A stretch of DNA of 64,000 bases from Cellulomonas sp. KH9 (GTDB lineage Bacteria > Actinomycetota > Actinomycetes > Actinomycetales > Cellulomonadaceae): contig NZ_FOSE01000002.1 in NCBI RefSeq assembly GCF_900114185.1, positions 621,909-685,908 of the forward strand. Direction: 5' to 3'. Position 1 is the stretch's first letter. Every line of letters starts with the position of its first letter. The notes below the pieces were generated by a model, which was given only the letters and a program-made list of their open reading frames with translations, was not told the origin of the DNA and did not search any database. The position numbers were made by a program, and so were the translations under genes. This document shows positions 1 to 8,380 of the stretch, one piece after another.

Positions 1-194
1 ACGTCGTCGAGGATCGCGACGGCCACCTCGTCCGCGAGTGCGGCACGCGAGGGGAAGTTGCGGTAGAGCGTCGCGATGCCCACCTCGGCCGCCTCGGCGA
101 CCGCCTCGAGTGCCACGTCGCTGCCGTGGGCTGCGAACAGCCGACGGGCCGCGCGGACCAGCCGTCCGCGGCGCCGTGCTGCATCGGCTCGCAT
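1..194 (-). CDS. TetR-family transcriptional regulator, N-terminal part (cut by window edge)
   Basis: The minus strand encodes about 64 residues of a TetR-type helix-turn-helix before the window ends. The visible helix-turn-helix reads VALEAVAEAAEVGIATLYRNF, the usual form for TetR repressors (second helix A-E-A-A-G/E-V, then TLYRNFPSR). The ATG at 194 is preceded by AGGAGGAGCGC, a strong ribosome-binding site. The ligand-binding C-terminal domain lies outside the window, so the ligand cannot be inferred. The gene is divergent from the membrane protein at 320, with a 23-bp imperfect palindrome between them. This suggests local control of that transporter-like gene, as in many TetR/efflux pairs. 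A TATGGT hexamer on the minus strand near 252-247 could be its -10 element. Confidence 0.9.
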   Translation of the reverse strand, partial: MRADAARRRGRLVRAARRLFAAHGSDVALEAVAEAAEVGIATLYRNFPSRAALADEVAVAILDD

Positions 195-274
195 GCGCTC
201 CTCCTGGGGTGATGTCCGCCACGATCCTGCCGTCCTGGGTTCCACCACCATAACCGGAGGGGTAGCCTCCATAT

Positions 275-297
275 AAGCGGAGGAAGAACTTCCGCTT
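275..297. promoter_or_regulatory. Candidate TetR operator between divergent genes
   Basis: Inverted repeat AAGCGGA-N9-TCCGCTT lies in the 125-bp gap between the TetR gene (start 194, minus) and the membrane protein (start 320, plus). A second small palindrome, GGAGGggtaGCCTCC, lies just upstream at about 256-270. Spacing and position fit a TetR dimer site; the assignment is inference. Confidence 0.5.
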
Positions 298-319
298 GCA
301 GCCCCCTCGAAGGACACCG

Positions 320-1369
320 ATGACCGCGACGCTCGACCTGGTCCCCGACCCCGCCACGGACGAGGCCCCCGCCACCCGCACCGCCCGCCGCCCGTTGGCC
401 ACCCTGGTCGGCATGACCGTGGCCCTCGGCGCCGTGCTGGCCGTCCTGCTGGCGATCTTCATCCTCCCCTCGCTGAAGAGCGGGCCCCGCGACCTGCCGG
501 TCGGGCTGGTCGGGTCGTCGCAGGAGACGGCGCGGTTCGAGGAGGCCCTGACGGCTGCCGCCCCCGACGCCTACGACGTCCGCCACCTCCCGACGCAGGA
601 CGCGCTCGAGCGCGCCGTCGAGGACCGCGAGGTCGTCGGCGGCTTCGTGGTCGACCCGCAGGGCGTCCACAGCGTGGTCGCGTCCGCGGGCGGCGCGAGC
701 ATCGCCCAGACCGTCACCGCGACCGCGCAGGGCCTCGGGACCGCGCTCGGGGTGCCCGTCAGCACCAGCGACGTCGTCCCCCTGCCCACCAGCGACCCGT
801 CCGGCATCGGCATCGGCGGGCTCGCCTTCCCGCTCGTCTTCGGCGGCATCGTGCCCGTCGTCGCGTTCCGGACCGCCTTCGCCCGCAGCAACACGTGGAA
901 GCTCGTCGGCCTGCTGACGTTCTCCGTGGTCGGCGGGCTGGTCGTCGCCGCGGTGCTGCGGTTCGCGTTCGGCAGCATCGAGTCGGCGTTCCTCCCCGTC
1001 GCCGGCGCGATGGCGCTCGGCATCGCCGCGATGGCGTTCCCGTTGACCGGTCTGCAGGAGGCCTTCGGCGGCAAGGGCTTCACGGCCGGCGCCATGACGA
1101 TGATGTTCCTCGGCAACCCGTTCGCGGGGATCGCCACCACCTCGGCCTGGCTGCCCGCCGGGCTCGGCACCTTCGGGCAGATCCTGCCCCCGGGGGCCAC
1201 CGGCACCCTGGTGCGCTCGGTCGCCTACTTCGGAGGCACGGGCGGGCTCACCGCCGGCCTCACGCTGGGCGGCTGGGTCGTCGTCGGGCTCGTCATCCAC
1301 ACGGTCGGGACACGCCGCGCGGCACGCGCGACGGCCGCGACCACCACGCCCGCGATCGCCGTCGCCTGA
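320..1369 (+). CDS. Integral membrane protein, ABC-2/YhgE (DUF3533-like) efflux-type permease
   Basis: A 349-residue protein with one hydrophobic segment near residues 25-45, an external soluble domain of about 110 residues, then about six closely spaced membrane helices from residue 165 to 335. This one-plus-many topology with a large loop after helix 1 is typical of ABC-2-type or YhgE/Pip-like permeases, which lack an ATPase of their own. The ATG at 320 is chosen over an upstream in-frame ATG at 296 because GAAGGA sits 7 nt before it and the extra residues look non-coding. No ATPase gene follows; the next gene is convergent and only 25 bp away. Control by the divergent TetR repressor is likely. 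The substrate is unknown; export of a lipophilic or toxic compound is inference. Confidence 0.75.
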   Translation: MTATLDLVPDPATDEAPATRTARRPLATLVGMTVALGAVLAVLLAIFILPSLKSGPRDLPVGLVGSSQETARFEEALTAAAPDAYDVRHLPTQDALERAVEDREVVGGFVVDPQGVHSVVASAGGASIAQTVTATAQGLGTALGVPVSTSDVVPLPTSDPSGIGIGGLAFPLVFGGIVPVVAFRTAFARSNTWKLVGLLTFSVVGGLVVAAVLRFAFGSIESAFLPVAGAMALGIAAMAFPLTGLQEAFGGKGFTAGAMTMMFLGNPFAGIATTSAWLPAGLGTFGQILPPGATGTLVRSVAYFGGTGGLTAGLTLGGWVVVGLVIHTVGTRRAARATAATTTPAIAVA

Positions 1370-1394
1370 ACGGCGGCAGGGCGGGTCGGGGCGG

Positions 1395-2621
1395 TCAGGC
1401 GCGCAGGGGGACGCGCCGCACGCGCAGCGCGGTGAGGTCGTACCCCTGGCTGACCTCGCTCCACCGCACGCGGGGCGGCCCCGCGGCAGCGAGGTCGTCA
1501 CGCAGCAGGGCGGAGACGAACACCTCGGTCTCCGCGGACGCGAGCGGCGCACCCGGGCACCGGTGGTGGCCGTCGCCGAAGGCGAGCACGGCCGGCCCCG
1601 AGGCACGCGTCATGGTCCGTCCCGGGCGCACCGCGTGCGGGTCGGCGCCCACGACACCGGCATCGGCGTTGACCGCCCGGACGTCCACGTCGACCAGGGC
1701 ACCGACCGGGAGCTCGACGGGTCCGTCGGGCCCCTCGAGCGTCAGCGGCGCCGTCGTGCGGCGCAGCAGGTGCCCGACGACCGGCTCGACGCGCAGCACC
1801 TCCTCGAGGATCGCGACCCGGCCGTCCCGGTCGGACGCGCGGTACCGGGCACGCAGCGCGTCGTCGTCGAGCAGGTGCCACACGGCTGCCGCGATGAGCT
1901 CGCGCGTCGTCGCCATGCCCGCCGCCGCGTACGTGACGCACTCGGTGAGGATCTCCAGGTCCGAGTAGCCCTCGTCCAGCAGGCTGCTGATGAGGTCCTC
2001 GCGCCGCCGCCGCCGTCGCGCGCGGATGGCGGGCTTCACGTCGAGCACGTAGAACCGCAGCATCGCGGTGCCGCGCAGGGCTTCCCTCACGCCGGCGAGC
2101 GGTGACCCGGGCCGCGGCGGGGGCGCGAAGAACGCGTCGAGGCGCGCGCGCATCCGCGGCGACGAGCCGTGGTCCAGGCCGATCACGCGGGACGCGACCT
2201 CGACCGCCATCTGCATGCTCAGCGCCGTCACGTCCGTCCACCGGTCGGTGCGCACCTGCGCGACGACGCGCTCGGCGGTCGCCTGCATCCAGTCGCGGTA
2301 CCCGGCCACGACGCGCGGGGCGAACAGGTGGGCCGCAGCGCGCCGCTGCGCGTGGTGGACCTCCCCCTCGACGAAGAGGATCGGCGGGCGGATCCGCACC
2401 GGTCCACCACCACCGACGTCGTCGGCACCGAACCCGGCCTGCCGCGTGTGCTCGGGGCGCCGCAGCACGTCACGGGCCAGCGCGTAGGACCGGATGCGCC
2501 AGCGCGGGCGCTCCCCCGCGACGTGCTCGATCTCCGGGCCGCTGCCGTCACCGGGTTGCGCCGTCTTGCGCACCGGACAGCCGGTCGCACCCTGCGTCTG
2601 CCCGCCCGTGGTCGCCGTCAC
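1395..2621 (-). CDS. Cytochrome P450
   Basis: A 408-residue soluble bacterial P450. The haem-binding loop FGDGHHRCPG places the thiolate Cys at residue 355. The K-helix ExxR motif is EEVLR, and the I-helix carries AAGMATTRE in place of the usual AGxDTT, so the conserved acid is shifted or absent while the two Thr remain. GTG at 2621 gives a normal family length; another in-frame GTG lies 21 bases upstream. The gene is 44 bp downstream of glnE on the same strand and could be read through from it. No ferredoxin or ferredoxin reductase gene lies nearby, so electrons must come from partners encoded elsewhere. Substrate unknown; there is no sign of linkage to nitrogen metabolism beyond position. 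Confidence 0.92.
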   Translation of the reverse strand: MTATTGGQTQGATGCPVRKTAQPGDGSGPEIEHVAGERPRWRIRSYALARDVLRRPEHTRQAGFGADDVGGGGPVRIRPPILFVEGEVHHAQRRAAAHLFAPRVVAGYRDWMQATAERVVAQVRTDRWTDVTALSMQMAVEVASRVIGLDHGSSPRMRARLDAFFAPPPRPGSPLAGVREALRGTAMLRFYVLDVKPAIRARRRRRREDLISSLLDEGYSDLEILTECVTYAAAGMATTRELIAAAVWHLLDDDALRARYRASDRDGRVAILEEVLRVEPVVGHLLRRTTAPLTLEGPDGPVELPVGALVDVDVRAVNADAGVVGADPHAVRPGRTMTRASGPAVLAFGDGHHRCPGAPLASAETEVFVSALLRDDLAAAGPPRVRWSEVSQGYDLTALRVRRVPLRA

Positions 2622-2665
2622 CCGTTCGACTGTAGGGGTCACCCGTCCGGCGGACCACCGCGACG

Positions 2666-5600
2666 TCAGCCGTAGAACACCCGCTCCACGACGGCCCGCG
2701 CGCGGCGCGCGGTCCGCAGGTACGTCTCCTCGAGCATGGCACCCGAGCCCGGGGGGTGACCCAGCACGCGCGCGACGCCCGCGAGCGCCGTGCGGTCGTG
2801 CGGCAGGACGTCGGCGTGCGCCCCCTCGGCGCGCCCCGTCCACAGGACGTTCGCGTCGCGGACGCGGGACGCGAGCAACCAGGCCTCGCGCAGGACGGCC
2901 GTGTCGTCCGCGTCGAGCAGCCCGGCGTCGCACGCCGCGTCCAGCGCGTCGAGCGTCGAGGTCGTCCGCAGACCCGGCACGGCGTGCGCGTGCTGCAGCT
3001 GCAGCAGCTGCGCCGTCCACTCGACGTCGCTGATGCCACCGCGGCCCAGCTTGAGGTGCCGCGACGGCTCGACACCGCGCGGGAGCCGTTCGGCCTCCAC
3101 CCGTGCCTTGATGCGCCGGATCTCACGCTCGGTCGCGGCGTCGAGACCTCCGGCGGGGTACCGCAGCGGGTCGATGAGCGCGACGAACCGCTCCCCCAGC
3201 TCGTGGTCGCCCGCCACCGGCCGTGCCCGCAGCAGCGCCTGGCTCTCCCACGGGGAGGACCACCGCTGGTAGTACTCGACGTACGCGTCGAACGACCGCG
3301 CCAGGGGCCCGTTGCGGCCCTCGGGGCGCAGGTCCGCGTCGACGCTCAGCGTCGGCTCTGGCCCCACGGCCCCCAGCAGCTGGCGCACGCGCGTGGCGAC
3401 CGACACCGCGAAGTCCTGGGCGACCTTGCCGTCGGCGCCGGGCAGCGGGTCGTGCACGAAGAGCACGTCGGCGTCCGACGAGTAGGCCATCTCGCGCCCG
3501 CCGAGGCGTCCCATCGCGACGACCAGCAGGCGGGTCGGGCTCACGTCGAGCCCCGCAGCGGTGCGCGCGTCGGACTCCGCGACGCGCAGCGTCCCGGCGA
3601 GCACGGCGTCGGCCGTGACGGTCAGGCTCTGCGAGGCCCGCACCCCGGTGGTGACGCCCAGGACGTCGGCGACCGCGGTGCGCGCGAGCTCGCGACGGCG
3701 CAGCGCGCGCAGCGCCGTCACGGCAGGCACGGGTTCCGACGCGCGGCGCAGCACGGCGTCGGCCTCCGCAGCGAGCCGTTCCGCCGACCGGGGCGCGAGC
3801 TCGGCGTCGTCGTCCAGCCAGGTCACCGACTCGGGCGAGCGCCGCAGCGCGTCGGCGACGTACCGGGACGTCGACAGCACCTGCGCGAGGTTCTGCGCCG
3901 CGCTGCCCGAGTCACGCAGCAGCTTGAGGTACCAGTGCGTCGTGCCGAGCTGGTCGGACAGGCGCCGGAAGGCGAGGAGCCCGCCGTCGGGGTCGGCCCC
4001 GTCCGCGAACCAGCCGAGCATGACGGGCAGCAGCTGGCGCTGGATCGCCGCCCGCCGGGAGACGCCGTCGGTCAGCGCGGCGATGTGCCGGACGGCACCG
4101 GCCGGGTCCCGGTACCCGATCGCGGCCAGCCGGGCGCGCGCCGCCTCCGGCGCCAGCCGCGCCTCCTCGGTCGACAGCGCCGCGGTCGCCGGCAGCAGCG
4201 GCCGGTAGAACAGCTCCTCGTGCAGTCGCCGCACCTCGCGCCGGGTGGACCGCCACCGCTCGAGCAGCCCTTCGGGACCCTCGGCACGCATGCCCATGGT
4301 CCGCGCCAGGCGGCGCAGGTCGGCCTCCGACGTCGGGACGAGGTGGGTGCGCTGCAGCCGGTGCAGCTGGATGCGGTGCTCCATGGTCCGCATCCACCGG
4401 TAGCAGACGGCCAGCTGCCCGGCGTGCTCCCGGCCCACGTAGCCGCCGGCGGCCAGTGCCGCCAGCGCCGTCAGCGTGCTGGGGCTCCGGATGCTCTCGT
4501 CGGCGCGCCCGTGCACCAGCTGCAGCAGCTGGACCGTGAACTCGACGTCCCGCAGACCCCCGACGCCGAGCTTGAGCTGGCGGTCGGCCTCGGCCCGCGG
4601 CACGTGCGCCTCGACGCGCCGCCGCATGGCCTGGGAGTCCTCGACGAAGTGCTCGCGCTGGACCGCGGACCACACGAACGGGTTGACGGTCTCGACGTAC
4701 GCGCGTCCGAGCTCGACGTCCCCGGCCAGCGGCCGGGCCTTGAGCAGCGCCTGGAACTCCCACGTCTTGGCCCAGCGCTCGTAGTAGGCGCGGTGGCTGG
4801 CGAGCGTCCGCACCAAGGGCCCGTCCTTGCCCTCGGGCCGCAGCGCGGCGTCCACCGGCCACAGCGCGGGCTCCCCCGCGGGCGCGCAGCACGCGCGCGC
4901 CAGCCCGGCGGCCAGCCGGGCTCCGGCGATCATCGCCTCGTCCTCGGGGGTGCCGTCGACGGGCTCGGCGACGTACACGACGTCGACGTCCGAGACGTAG
5001 TTGAGCTCCCGACCGCCGGCCTTGCCCATGCCGATGACGGCGAGGCGCACCCCGCGGCCCTCGTCCTCGAGGTCCGCCCGCGCCAGAGCGAGCGCGGCCT
5101 CGAGCGCCGCCGCGGCCAGGTCGGCCAGGGCCGCACCGACCCCCGGCAGCCGGCTCAGCGGGTCCTCGGCCGTGAGGTCGGTCGCGGCGATCCGCAGCAG
5201 CCGCGTCCGGTACGCGCGGCGCATCGCGTCGATCCCCGGCGTACCCGCCAGCCGGGCCACCGGGACCGGCGCGTCCGGGTCCGCGTCGACGGCCCGCAGC
5301 AGCTCGGCGCGCACGTCGGCCGCCGCGACGCCGGTGCCCGGCGTGGGGTCGGCGACGACGCGCAGGTTCGCGGGGTGCGCCGCGAGCGTGTTGCCGAGCG
5401 CGGGCGACGCACCCGTCAGGGCCAGCAGCCGACGCCGGGCCGGGCCGTCGTCGGCGAGCACGTCGTGCAGCACGCGGGACAGCTCCGGGTCGCGCTGCAC
5501 CGCGCCGGCGACCTTCGCGACCGCCAGCAGCGCCTCGTCGGGGTCGCCGACGTCCGCCAGCCCCCCGACCACGTGCTCGACGACGTCCGGGTCGACGGCC

Positions 5601-5707
5601 AGGAGCGCCGCGTCGGCGAGCAGGCGCTCGGCGCGCGGCACGTCCGCCGCACCCGCGCGCGTCAGCCGCGTCGCGAGCGAGGTCCCACGGCCGGTGGACG
5701 TGGTCAT
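2666..5707 (-). CDS. glnE: Bifunctional glutamine synthetase adenylyltransferase/deadenylylase
   Basis: A 1013-residue GlnE, which attaches AMP to and removes it from glutamine synthetase in response to nitrogen status. Two nucleotidyltransferase domains are visible. The N-terminal deadenylylase domain has GMGKAGGRELNYVSDVDVVY near residue 226-245. The C-terminal adenylylase domain has AMGRLGGREMAYSSDADVLF near residue 735. Each keeps the GGxE-x-Y-x-SDxD metal-binding signature and is followed by a helical PII-uridylyltransferase-like region. The ATG start at 5707 lies 4 nt after the glnA2 stop, so the two form an operon, as in mycobacteria and streptomycetes. The target would be the main glutamine synthetase GlnA1, which is not in this window. 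Confidence 0.97.
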   Translation of the reverse strand: MTTSTGRGTSLATRLTRAGAADVPRAERLLADAALLAVDPDVVEHVVGGLADVGDPDEALLAVAKVAGAVQRDPELSRVLHDVLADDGPARRRLLALTGASPALGNTLAAHPANLRVVADPTPGTGVAAADVRAELLRAVDADPDAPVPVARLAGTPGIDAMRRAYRTRLLRIAATDLTAEDPLSRLPGVGAALADLAAAALEAALALARADLEDEGRGVRLAVIGMGKAGGRELNYVSDVDVVYVAEPVDGTPEDEAMIAGARLAAGLARACCAPAGEPALWPVDAALRPEGKDGPLVRTLASHRAYYERWAKTWEFQALLKARPLAGDVELGRAYVETVNPFVWSAVQREHFVEDSQAMRRRVEAHVPRAEADRQLKLGVGGLRDVEFTVQLLQLVHGRADESIRSPSTLTALAALAAGGYVGREHAGQLAVCYRWMRTMEHRIQLHRLQRTHLVPTSEADLRRLARTMGMRAEGPEGLLERWRSTRREVRRLHEELFYRPLLPATAALSTEEARLAPEAARARLAAIGYRDPAGAVRHIAALTDGVSRRAAIQRQLLPVMLGWFADGADPDGGLLAFRRLSDQLGTTHWYLKLLRDSGSAAQNLAQVLSTSRYVADALRRSPESVTWLDDDAELAPRSAERLAAEADAVLRRASEPVPAVTALRALRRRELARTAVADVLGVTTGVRASQSLTVTADAVLAGTLRVAESDARTAAGLDVSPTRLLVVAMGRLGGREMAYSSDADVLFVHDPLPGADGKVAQDFAVSVATRVRQLLGAVGPEPTLSVDADLRPEGRNGPLARSFDAYVEYYQRWSSPWESQALLRARPVAGDHELGERFVALIDPLRYPAGGLDAATEREIRRIKARVEAERLPRGVEPSRHLKLGRGGISDVEWTAQLLQLQHAHAVPGLRTTSTLDALDAACDAGLLDADDTAVLREAWLLASRVRDANVLWTGRAEGAHADVLPHDRTALAGVARVLGHPPGSGAMLEETYLRTARRARAVVERVFYG

Positions 5708-5711
5708 CGGA

Positions 5712-7049
5712 TCAGATCAGCGGCAGGAACCGCTGCAGCTCGTACGGGGTCACCTGCGCGCGGTACTCGGCCCACTCCTGGCGCTTGTTGCGCAGGAAGT
5801 AGTCGAACACGTGCTCGCCCAGCGTCTCCGCCACCAGCTCGGACCGCTGCATGACCTCGATCGCCGCCTCGAGCGACGTCGGCAGGGGCTCGATGCCGAG
5901 CGCCTTGCGCTCGGCGTCGGTCAGCTCCCACACGTCGTCGTCGGCGCCCTCGGGCATCGCGTACCCCTCCTCGACGCCCTTGAGGCCGGCGGCCAGCAGC
6001 ACGGCGAAGGCGAGGTAGGGGTTGGTGGCCGAGTCGACCGCGCGGTACTCGACCCGGCTCGAGTTGCCCTTGCCGGGCTTGTACATCGGCACGCGGACCA
6101 GGGCCGAGCGGTTGTTGTGGCCCCAGCACACGAAGCTCGGGGCCTCCGCACCGCCCCACAGGCGCTTGTAGGAGTTGACGAACTGGTTCGTCACCGCCGT
6201 GATCTCGGCCGCGTGCGTCAGCAGGCCGGCGATGAAGGACCGCGCGACCTTGGACAGCTCCAGCGGCGCGCCCGGCTCGTGGAACGCGTTGCGGTCCCCC
6301 TCGAAGAGCGAGAGGTGCGTGTGCATGCCGGAGCCCGGCTGGTCGGCCAGCGGCTTGGGCATGAACGACGCGAACACGCCCTGCTCGAGCGCGACCTCCT
6401 TGACGACCGTGCGGAACGTCATGATGTTGTCGGCCGTCGTCAGCGCGTCGGCGTAGCGCAGGTCGATCTCGTTCTGCCCCGGCCCGGCCTCGTGGTGGGA
6501 GAACTCCACCGAGATGCCCATGGACTCGAGCATCGTGATCGCGGCGCGCCGGAAGTCGTGCGCCGTGCCGCGCGGGACGTGGTCGAAGTACCCGCCACGG
6601 TCGACCGGTACGAGCGGACGCAGCGGGTCGGCCGGCGCGTCGAAGAGGTAGAACTCCACCTCGGGGTGCGTGTAGAAGGTGAAGCCGCGGTCGCTCGCAC
6701 GGTCCAGCGCACGCTTGAGGACGTACCGCGAGTCCGCCAGCGACGGCTCACCGTCCGGCGTCAGCAGGTCGCAGAACATGCGCGCCGTGCCGTGCCGCTC
6801 CCCCCGCCACGGCAGGATCTGGAACGTCGAGGGGTCGGGCTTGGCGATCATGTCCGCCTCGTACACGCGCGTGAGGCCCTCGATCGCGCTGCCGTCGAAC
6901 CCGATGCCCTCGCTGAACGCCTGCTCGAGCTCCGCCGGCGCGACCGCCACCGACTTGAGCATGCCGAGCACGTCCGTGAACCACAGACGGATGAAGCGGA
7001 TGTCCCGCTCCTCGACGGTCCGGAGGACGAACTCCTGCTGCCTGTCCAT
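5712..7049 (-). CDS. glnA2: Glutamine synthetase type I, GlnA2 class
   Basis: A 445-residue glutamine synthetase that makes glutamine from glutamate, ammonia and ATP. The N-terminus MDRQQEFVLRTVEERDIRF is close to actinobacterial GlnA2. The ATG at 7049 is preferred to the ATG at 7058 because the purine-rich CAGGCAGG is spaced for 7049 and abuts 7058. Conserved blocks include the beta-grasp GFDGSAIEG and NKRLW/NNRSALVRVP-type active-site segments. The region that carries the adenylylated Tyr in GlnA1 (NLYDLP) reads DDDVWELTD here, so Trp replaces Tyr and this enzyme should not be a GlnE target. Upstream of glnE by 4 nt. GlnA2 paralogs can be specialised; here it may be a constitutive or secondary glutamine synthetase. 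Confidence 0.95.
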   Translation of the reverse strand: MDRQQEFVLRTVEERDIRFIRLWFTDVLGMLKSVAVAPAELEQAFSEGIGFDGSAIEGLTRVYEADMIAKPDPSTFQILPWRGERHGTARMFCDLLTPDGEPSLADSRYVLKRALDRASDRGFTFYTHPEVEFYLFDAPADPLRPLVPVDRGGYFDHVPRGTAHDFRRAAITMLESMGISVEFSHHEAGPGQNEIDLRYADALTTADNIMTFRTVVKEVALEQGVFASFMPKPLADQPGSGMHTHLSLFEGDRNAFHEPGAPLELSKVARSFIAGLLTHAAEITAVTNQFVNSYKRLWGGAEAPSFVCWGHNNRSALVRVPMYKPGKGNSSRVEYRAVDSATNPYLAFAVLLAAGLKGVEEGYAMPEGADDDVWELTDAERKALGIEPLPTSLEAAIEVMQRSELVAETLGEHVFDYFLRNKRQEWAEYRAQVTPYELQRFLPLI

Positions 7050-7235
7050 GGCGTACATCCTGCCTGATGACGGGCCGCACCGGTGCGACCGTCACGCGGG
7101 TGGCCGCGCCGCGTCGTCCGAGCGGGCCTCCGAGCGGGGACGGAGCAGGCACGCAGCAGGCACGCGACGGGCCCGGAACGGCCCCGGGAACGCGCCGGCG
7201 GCCGCGGGGGCCGCCCCCGCCGGCGACCTCGCGAC

Positions 7236-7241
7236 TAGGCT
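7236..7241 (+). promoter_or_regulatory. -10 element for leaderless panB
   Basis: TAGGCT ends 6 nt before the panB ATG, which would put the transcription start on the start codon. No Shine-Dalgarno sequence is visible. The 198-bp gap between glnA2 and panB shows nothing else clear. Confidence 0.55.
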
Positions 7242-7247
7242 CGCGGC

Positions 7248-8072
7248 ATGCCGACCAGTGACGCCCCGACACCGCGCCGCGTGCGCGTCCACCACCTGCA
7301 GGCTGCCAAGGAGCGCGGTGAGCGCCTGACGATGCTCACGGCCTACGACGCGCCCACGGCGCGGATCTTCGACCAGGCCGGCGTGGACATGCTGCTGGTC
7401 GGCGACTCGATCGGGAACACCATGCACGGGCACACGACGACGCTGCCGGTGACGCTCGACGAGATCGTCGTCGCCGCCCGCGCCGTGGCCGGTGCCGTCG
7501 AGCGGGCCTTCGTCGTGGCGGACCTGCCCTTCGGCACCTACGAGGCCGGCCCGGAGCAGGCGCTGGCCAGCGCGGTGCGCGTCATGAAGGAGACCGGCGT
7601 CTCGGCCGTCAAGCTCGAGGGCGGCCTGCGGTCCGTCGCGCAGATCCGCGCCCTGACGCAGGCGGGCATCCCCGTCGTGGCCCACCTGGGGTACACGCCG
7701 CAGTCCGAGAACGCGCTGGGCGGCCCGCGGGTGCAGGGCCGCGGCAACGGCGGCGCCGAGCAGATCAGCGAGGACGCCGTGGCCGTCACGGAGGCCGGCG
7801 CGGTCGCGATCGTGCTGGAGATGGTCCCCGCGCCCGTCGCCGCCCGGGTCACCGAGGTGGTGCGCGTCCCCACGATCGGCATCGGGGCCGGCCCGGAGTG
7901 CGACGGCCAGGTACTGGTGTGGGTCGACATGGCGGGCATGGGCGACTGGTCCCCGCGCTTCGCCAAGCGGTTCGGCGAGGTCGGCCGCGCGCTGGGCGCG
8001 GCAGCCCGCGACTACGTGGACGAGGTCCGCTCCGGGACCTTCCCCGCCGCCGGGCACACGTTCGACGCCTGA
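7248..8072 (+). CDS. panB: 3-methyl-2-oxobutanoate hydroxymethyltransferase
   Basis: A 274-residue PanB. It transfers a hydroxymethyl group from methylenetetrahydrofolate to alpha-ketoisovalerate to form ketopantoate, the first committed step of pantothenate and coenzyme A synthesis. Visible family motifs are MLTAYDAPTARIFDQAG, the Mg-binding VGDSIGNT and VADLPFG aspartates, and the catalytic Glu in IVLEMVP. Length is normal for the family. The ATG has no ribosome-binding site but a TAGGCT hexamer 6 nt upstream, so the mRNA is probably leaderless. A strong bidirectional terminator follows. The panC and panD genes are not in this window. Confidence 0.97.
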   Translation: MPTSDAPTPRRVRVHHLQAAKERGERLTMLTAYDAPTARIFDQAGVDMLLVGDSIGNTMHGHTTTLPVTLDEIVVAARAVAGAVERAFVVADLPFGTYEAGPEQALASAVRVMKETGVSAVKLEGGLRSVAQIRALTQAGIPVVAHLGYTPQSENALGGPRVQGRGNGGAEQISEDAVAVTEAGAVAIVLEMVPAPVAARVTEVVRVPTIGIGAGPECDGQVLVWVDMAGMGDWSPRFAKRFGEVGRALGAAARDYVDEVRSGTFPAAGHTFDA

Positions 8073-8097
8073 CGTCGCGAGCACCGACGCCGTGAGC

Positions 8098-8131
8098 CGT
8101 CCGGCCCCGGCGCTGGCGCCGGGGCCGGACG
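8098..8131. terminator. Bidirectional terminator between panB and the SPOR-like gene
   Basis: A 15-bp perfect GC stem (GTCCGGCCCCGGCG arm) with a CTGG loop sits between two converging genes. There is no clear U-tract on either side, as is common for high-GC actinobacterial terminators. Confidence 0.75.
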
Positions 8132-8136
8132 CACCG

Positions 8137-8322
8137 TCACGAGCGGTCGTCGCCCTCCCAGGCCCGACCCTCGGCGTCCCACGACTCGTTGCGCGACCGG
8201 GCCCGCGCCAGCGCGTGCTCGGCCTCCTCACGCGTGGCGTACGGACCCATGAGCTGCGCCCAGTCGCTGTGGCGCCCCTCCTCCACCTGGTGGGTCCGGG
8301 TGTTGTAGAAGTACTCGGCCAC
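8137..8322 (-). CDS. Small conserved protein, SPOR-like
   Basis: A 61-residue protein starting at GTG 8322 with AGAGGAG 7 nt upstream. The sequence has [16 protein letters not shown] followed by a helix with [18 protein letters not shown], similar to short actinobacterial proteins annotated as SPOR-domain-like. The YATREEAE segment resembles the SPOR helix that packs on peptidoglycan-binding repeats. There is no signal peptide or membrane segment, so a secreted peptidoglycan-binding role is doubtful. The longer open frame upstream overlaps map antisense and is not credible. Function unknown. Confidence 0.75.
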   Translation of the reverse strand: MAEYFYNTRTHQVEEGRHSDWAQLMGPYATREEAEHALARARSRNESWDAEGRAWEGDDRS

Positions 8323-8367
8323 GTCGGCTCCTCTCGTCCCGGCGGGCAGTCCCACCCCGTCGCTACG

Positions 8368-8373
8368 TAGACT
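8368..8373 (+). promoter_or_regulatory. -10 element for leaderless map
   Basis: TAGACT with 7 nt to the map ATG at 8381 and no ribosome-binding site, fitting a leaderless transcript. Confidence 0.5.
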
Positions 8374-8380
8374 GCCAGTC

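Noticed and set aside
2756..5854. Open frame of 1032 codons antisense to glnE
   Set aside because: Shadow frame; glnE is certain from both catalytic motifs.
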